From Motacilla alba alba (taxonomy: Eukaryota; Chordata; Aves; Passeriformes; Motacillidae): 64,000 nt of DNA. A program made the position numbers and the translations under genes. The notes beneath the pieces are model-generated. The model was not told the origin of the DNA and ran no database searches. It worked only from the letters and a program-made list of their open reading frames with translations. Shown piece after piece: positions 60,031 to 64,000 of this stretch (position 1 is the stretch's first letter; each line of letters starts with the position of its first letter). The stretch lies in contig NC_052031.1 in NCBI RefSeq assembly GCF_015832195.1, positions 9,983,850 through 10,047,849 of the forward strand, written 5' to 3'.

Positions 60031-63000
60031 TGGTCTCTTCTGGCTTCAAGCTCTGTAGCAAGAGTAGTGGAGAGGATTATTATCAATCTGCTGGTGCGTA
60101 CAAAGTCCTTTGCCTTTTGTTTCTGCAAGGTACCTCTTTATCAGCGTTTCTCAGTAGTTGTGCCTAGCTGTAACTGTGGAAGCACAAAGCATCTCAGCAC
60201 AGAAACTGCTTTAGGTCAACTCTGAAATGAAATCTAAGATGACAGTGAGCCCTTTAAAATAGTCACTCTGTCAGTTACTTCATATGCCTGCTGTGAAGTG
60301 ATTGCAAAGTTGAGTGAAGGCACAGGGAGAAAAATGTGTCTAAAAAAAGTTTTTTTAAGTCTATCAGGAAAGGAAAGCCTGTATGTCAATAATAAAATAA
60401 GCAGAACAGAAGCATTCAAAACAAATCACATTATGATATTTCCATAATATAATTAGCCTGTGTTTCAGGTTTGATGCTTTAATTTTATTATGAAATAGTA
60501 GTCACCGTTTTCATTCTGAATTCAAAACATTTGGAAATATCTTCTCTGCCTTTTTGATTTGTTTTCATTTGCTGGTTTTTTCCCTTTTAAAACAAGTAAC
60601 TTGAGCTTCAGGAAGTTAACAATCCTGAAAGTAGATTATATGCTTGTGATAACACTTCACTGCACCTATCCTGGCAAGCAGGATTTAATGCTTGAATAAG
60701 TCAGCTTCTGTAGATCTGTAATGGGTATTTTCAGAAATAGTATTGAGAGGGCATTAGAAGCCATGACTTCTCTGCAATGGAAATTTCCATTTGTTTAATT
60801 TCTAAATAGTTAACTCTGGTATTAATTATTTTAATTGAAGAATTATTTATTAATTAGGTATTATTAGGTAAAAATATTTTTAATTAAACCAGAGGATTTT
60901 CATTTTGCCAAGGAAATAGTAGGTTTAAACAAAAGTGTTATTTAGGATGGGAAGTATCTCATGTCTCCTAGTTCTGTTATTGTTACTTATGTAGATGTTG
61001 TTTTCATAGTGAGTAGTGCTATTACATGTTTAAAAAACACATCTGTCACGGGCTGTCTAAGCTAGATCAGAGACGAAATGGGTTACATATTACAGGCACA
61101 ATTCTTTCATGAGAAGAAGAGCTTTTAACCTGCAAATACAGCATAATACCTACTCCTGGGTCAATTTCTGCATTGCTCACTAAGGTAAATGGTGTAAATT
61201 GATTTAAATAGGTGCTGGAATTGAAGTGACAGGAGTAATTTATACTACCTGAGGTTCTTTTCCCTCCTTAAAAGATGAAACACTGTGTTAAAGCCTGTGC
61301 AGATTGCTCTAATTGGTCAGGCTGGAGGGATGTTCAGGAAGTTTCCCTGGGTCCTGCAGCTCATTTTGCAGAATCTGTGGGCAGAGTCGTGCAGGACAGC
61401 TGGGATATAATTTGCCTTCCATTATGGTCTCTGTACCAAATTCCATTCCAGACTTCACACAAGCTTCAGAGTGGTTTTGTTTCTACCACTGTGTTATTGA
61501 ATGTGCTCTTTGCACTCACAAGTTATCTTTAGTGCTTAGAAGTGTGTGAATGATTTGAGATACAGAAGTATCTACCTTAAATCCTTTTTATAGATATTGT
61601 TCAGTGGTCCTGAAACATGCACAATTTGCACAAATTGCAGCTAACAATGTTTGATCCACAAGCTATGCTTGTAGCAAACCATACCTCAGTCTCAATATGG
61701 GATATCACCATGCCAAAAGAATGTAGGTGTTTGTTGGTTTATATGACCCTCACTATTCAAACAAATATTTTGGAGCAGTGCAATTTTTTTTCTGTTGTAG
61801 AATTCTTAGTCAGTGGAAGAAGTGTGGCCAAGGAAATTAACAAACTCCAATTTGTTCTTCTTTTTATTCTTGAAAGAGGGTCAGTGATGTGTCACTTGAG
61901 CACTCTTTCCTCCAGTGTTTTTCCCAGTAAATTACATAGTTTCTCTTGCATGCCACATGCATCATTAAACACTCTGTATATCTCCCAATCTTCTCCATCC
62001 TTACATGGAGGAACCCCGTAATAAGATTGCTCTTTGTCACTAAGAATTACTTGCATAGCTGTAAGGGAGGAACATTATATGTGCACATGCACCACGGGAG
62101 TCAAAGGATGAGCTGAGCACTGCTGAATTAGGGGCATCTGTCACTACACCCAGTTTTCTCATACCTCTTCATGTATTCCTGCAATGTTGTCATATTCAAG
62201 AATTTAAATACTAATGCAGGGATCAAAAGAATTGTACTTAGCAATCAGCACTTAAACAATAAAAGCAATGAGAATGATGTCTGTATAATTGTCACTTAGA
62301 GGACTTTCTTCACACATCCTTGAGGAGTCAATGCTTTCTCTTCTGAGGTGCCCCTAACTCTTAACTAGAACTGTGAGTTAGAGGAAATAGCTGGATGGGC
62401 TTGCCTGGCAACATCAGGATGTGATGGATGCTGCAGACATTCACACCTTTGTATGGCTGTAGTCAAGGAGGAAGAGCTGGTGTTCCTGTGTTGTGGAAAC
62501 ACCTGCTGAAGGAGTATCCTGCTGCTCTCATGGAGACTTTCTCTTTGCAACTCTATTTGTCTGTGTTGCTGAATCCTGCCAGTATTACTCTGGAGTTCTG
62601 TTTTGGTTCTATATGTGCCAAAAGCAAAATGCAAGATGGTTTAAAGAGGCAAGTGCTGTTGGGTTAGAAGGAGGCTGTATTCTGGATTCATTTTTCTTGC
62701 ATTGCACCACATACTTCTATGTAAATAGTACCACAAAACTATATAGGTACATGTGAACGACACATGATGCTACTCATATGTTAGCAATCAGTTAATTATT
62801 TTACTTCATTATGCATTTCTAGACATTAGAAAAGAATTAAAGCTTTGGCAGACAAAGTAGTGAGTACTTACTTTATAGTGACCTAGATAAGCAAGATATG
62901 TCTGGGAAATGCTAATAAGCATTTTTACCTCTCTTCTCTCTTTCTGCATGGCTGATTTATCATTTAAAACATCACATTGCTATGCAGGTATCCTTTCTTT

Positions 63001-64000
63001 TTATGATCCTGGATTCCACCTAATAAGCCCTGCCTTTCAGCAAGGCTTGTTAGCACAAGTGGTGTGCAGTGTTAGTAGCTGTTCCTGTGTTCAGCTCATC
63101 CACTAGCTTGGGCAGGGCTGTTACAGACAGCATCTGAGTTTAGCCATGTCCTCTGAATGCAAGTCCCACAGCCCAGAAAAATAGATTTGGAAATGAAAAA
63201 ACTCCAGTGTCAGGGTTCTAGGTGCCAGAGATGTAATTTTCAGTCCCTCTAATAAACCATGGTGCTAAAACAGTGGGAGGTTAGGGCTGAGCAGAGAAGG
63301 GTTCCCCAGTTCTTAAGTTTATTTTGCACTTTAGGAATTCTTCAGCGTGCAGAAAGTGATAAAATGTGTAAAAAATGAGCATGTGGAGTTTATTTTCCCT
63401 TCTATGCAAGCCCTAAAGGTAGCCAGTAGATAAGGAAATTCAGTCCTCAAGTAAATTCACAGTCTCTTAACTGTCTTATTTGTTTATGTACACCATCAAA
63501 TGGTCTATTTCACCATTTACTTGGTGAAATATTTTGGCAACGTAGATATATCTAAAAGCTTTTTCTCCTTACTATTCAAGTCAAGACATCTACAGCCAAA
63601 AAATTCTGCTGAAGGGAGTTTTCTAGATTTCTTTCAGAGAAAAAAGAAAACATTTTTGCCTATTTTCTGCTAAGAAAAATAGCTTGAAAGAGAAAGGTGT
63701 CTTTCATATAAAATAAAATCATAGGACACTCTCCAGAGAGGTGCAAGGTAAGGTGTGACTTTTCTCTCATGCTGAGAAATGATGGAGCTTGGCTTCATGT
63801 TCTGTGTAAGTGCTTAATTCCTAGTACTAAGTGATGCTATGTGTTTAAGAGGAGTGGAAAGGATGCCCCTGTGCTTTGCCCTGGACTTCTAGGTACTTGT
63901 TGGACTCCCTTGGGAAATGCAGATAGTGAAAGAACTTGTGAAGATGCTAAAGAAGTATTTTATATCTGGATTTTACTTGGGCTTACATGTAAGGTCAGCG
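60031..64000 (+). other. CACNA2D1: CACNA2D1 intron 3, right end of window
   Basis: AT-rich sequence without a recognisable transposon, exon or RNA gene. Open frames at 61275-61549, 61617-62021 and 62365-62667 have no recognisable homology. The window ends inside the intron, since no exon 4 sequence was seen. Confidence 0.6.

Noticed and set aside
61617..62021. 134-codon open frame, plus strand
   Set aside because: No recognisable domain and no splice or promoter evidence.
1..64000. tRNA, rRNA, snRNA genes and CRISPR arrays
   Set aside because: I looked for tRNA arm patterns, U6-type starts and regularly spaced repeats and found none. The short tandem repeats are all microsatellites.

Overview
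The window looks like vertebrate, avian nuclear DNA, and probably comes from a songbird. It is AT-rich and intron-like, with no operons, no bacterial-type genes and no long open frames. It carries at least ten fragments of CR1, the dominant LINE of bird genomes. It also has one probable solo LTR that resembles ERVL-type LTRs common in passerines. The passerine placement rests on my recognition of that LTR and is less certain than the avian call.

I recognise only one protein-coding segment, a 117-bp exon at 8054-8170 on the + strand. It has a polypyrimidine tract and CAG acceptor before it and a GTGAGT donor after it. Its 39 codons match the N-terminal ectodomain of CACNA2D1, the alpha2delta-1 subunit of voltage-gated calcium channels. 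They correspond to exon 3, about residues 60-98 of the mammalian protein. The left 8 kb is therefore the end of intron 2 and the remaining 55.8 kb is intron 3. I could not find exon 2 or exon 4, so intron 3 is longer than 55.8 kb.

Layout: 1-8053 is intron 2 with a nearly 3'-complete CR1 (4948-5418) and pyrimidine-rich tracts before the exon. 8054-8170 is the exon. 8171-20200 is intron with almost no recognisable repeats. 20237-22011 holds a TTTTCC hexamer tract, the LTR, a GC-richer block with two AP-1-type sites, and a long C/T homopolymer junction. 23849-37665 holds CR1 fragments, including the longest one (36748-37665). 39890-40674 holds a small CpG-bearing block with a possible cryptic in-frame exon. 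42259-46576 holds G/T-rich and AAC-type low-complexity DNA. 49264-60030 holds more CR1 copies, a long TA/CA/TACA microsatellite, a nested palindrome and long A or T runs. 60030-64000 is unremarkable intron.

I did not find a new multi-gene system. The observations most worth checking are the clustered divergence at the start of the CACNA2D1 exon, the possible symmetric cassette exon at 39890-40102, the GC-rich block at 21616-21960, and the nested inverted repeats at 50430-50476.
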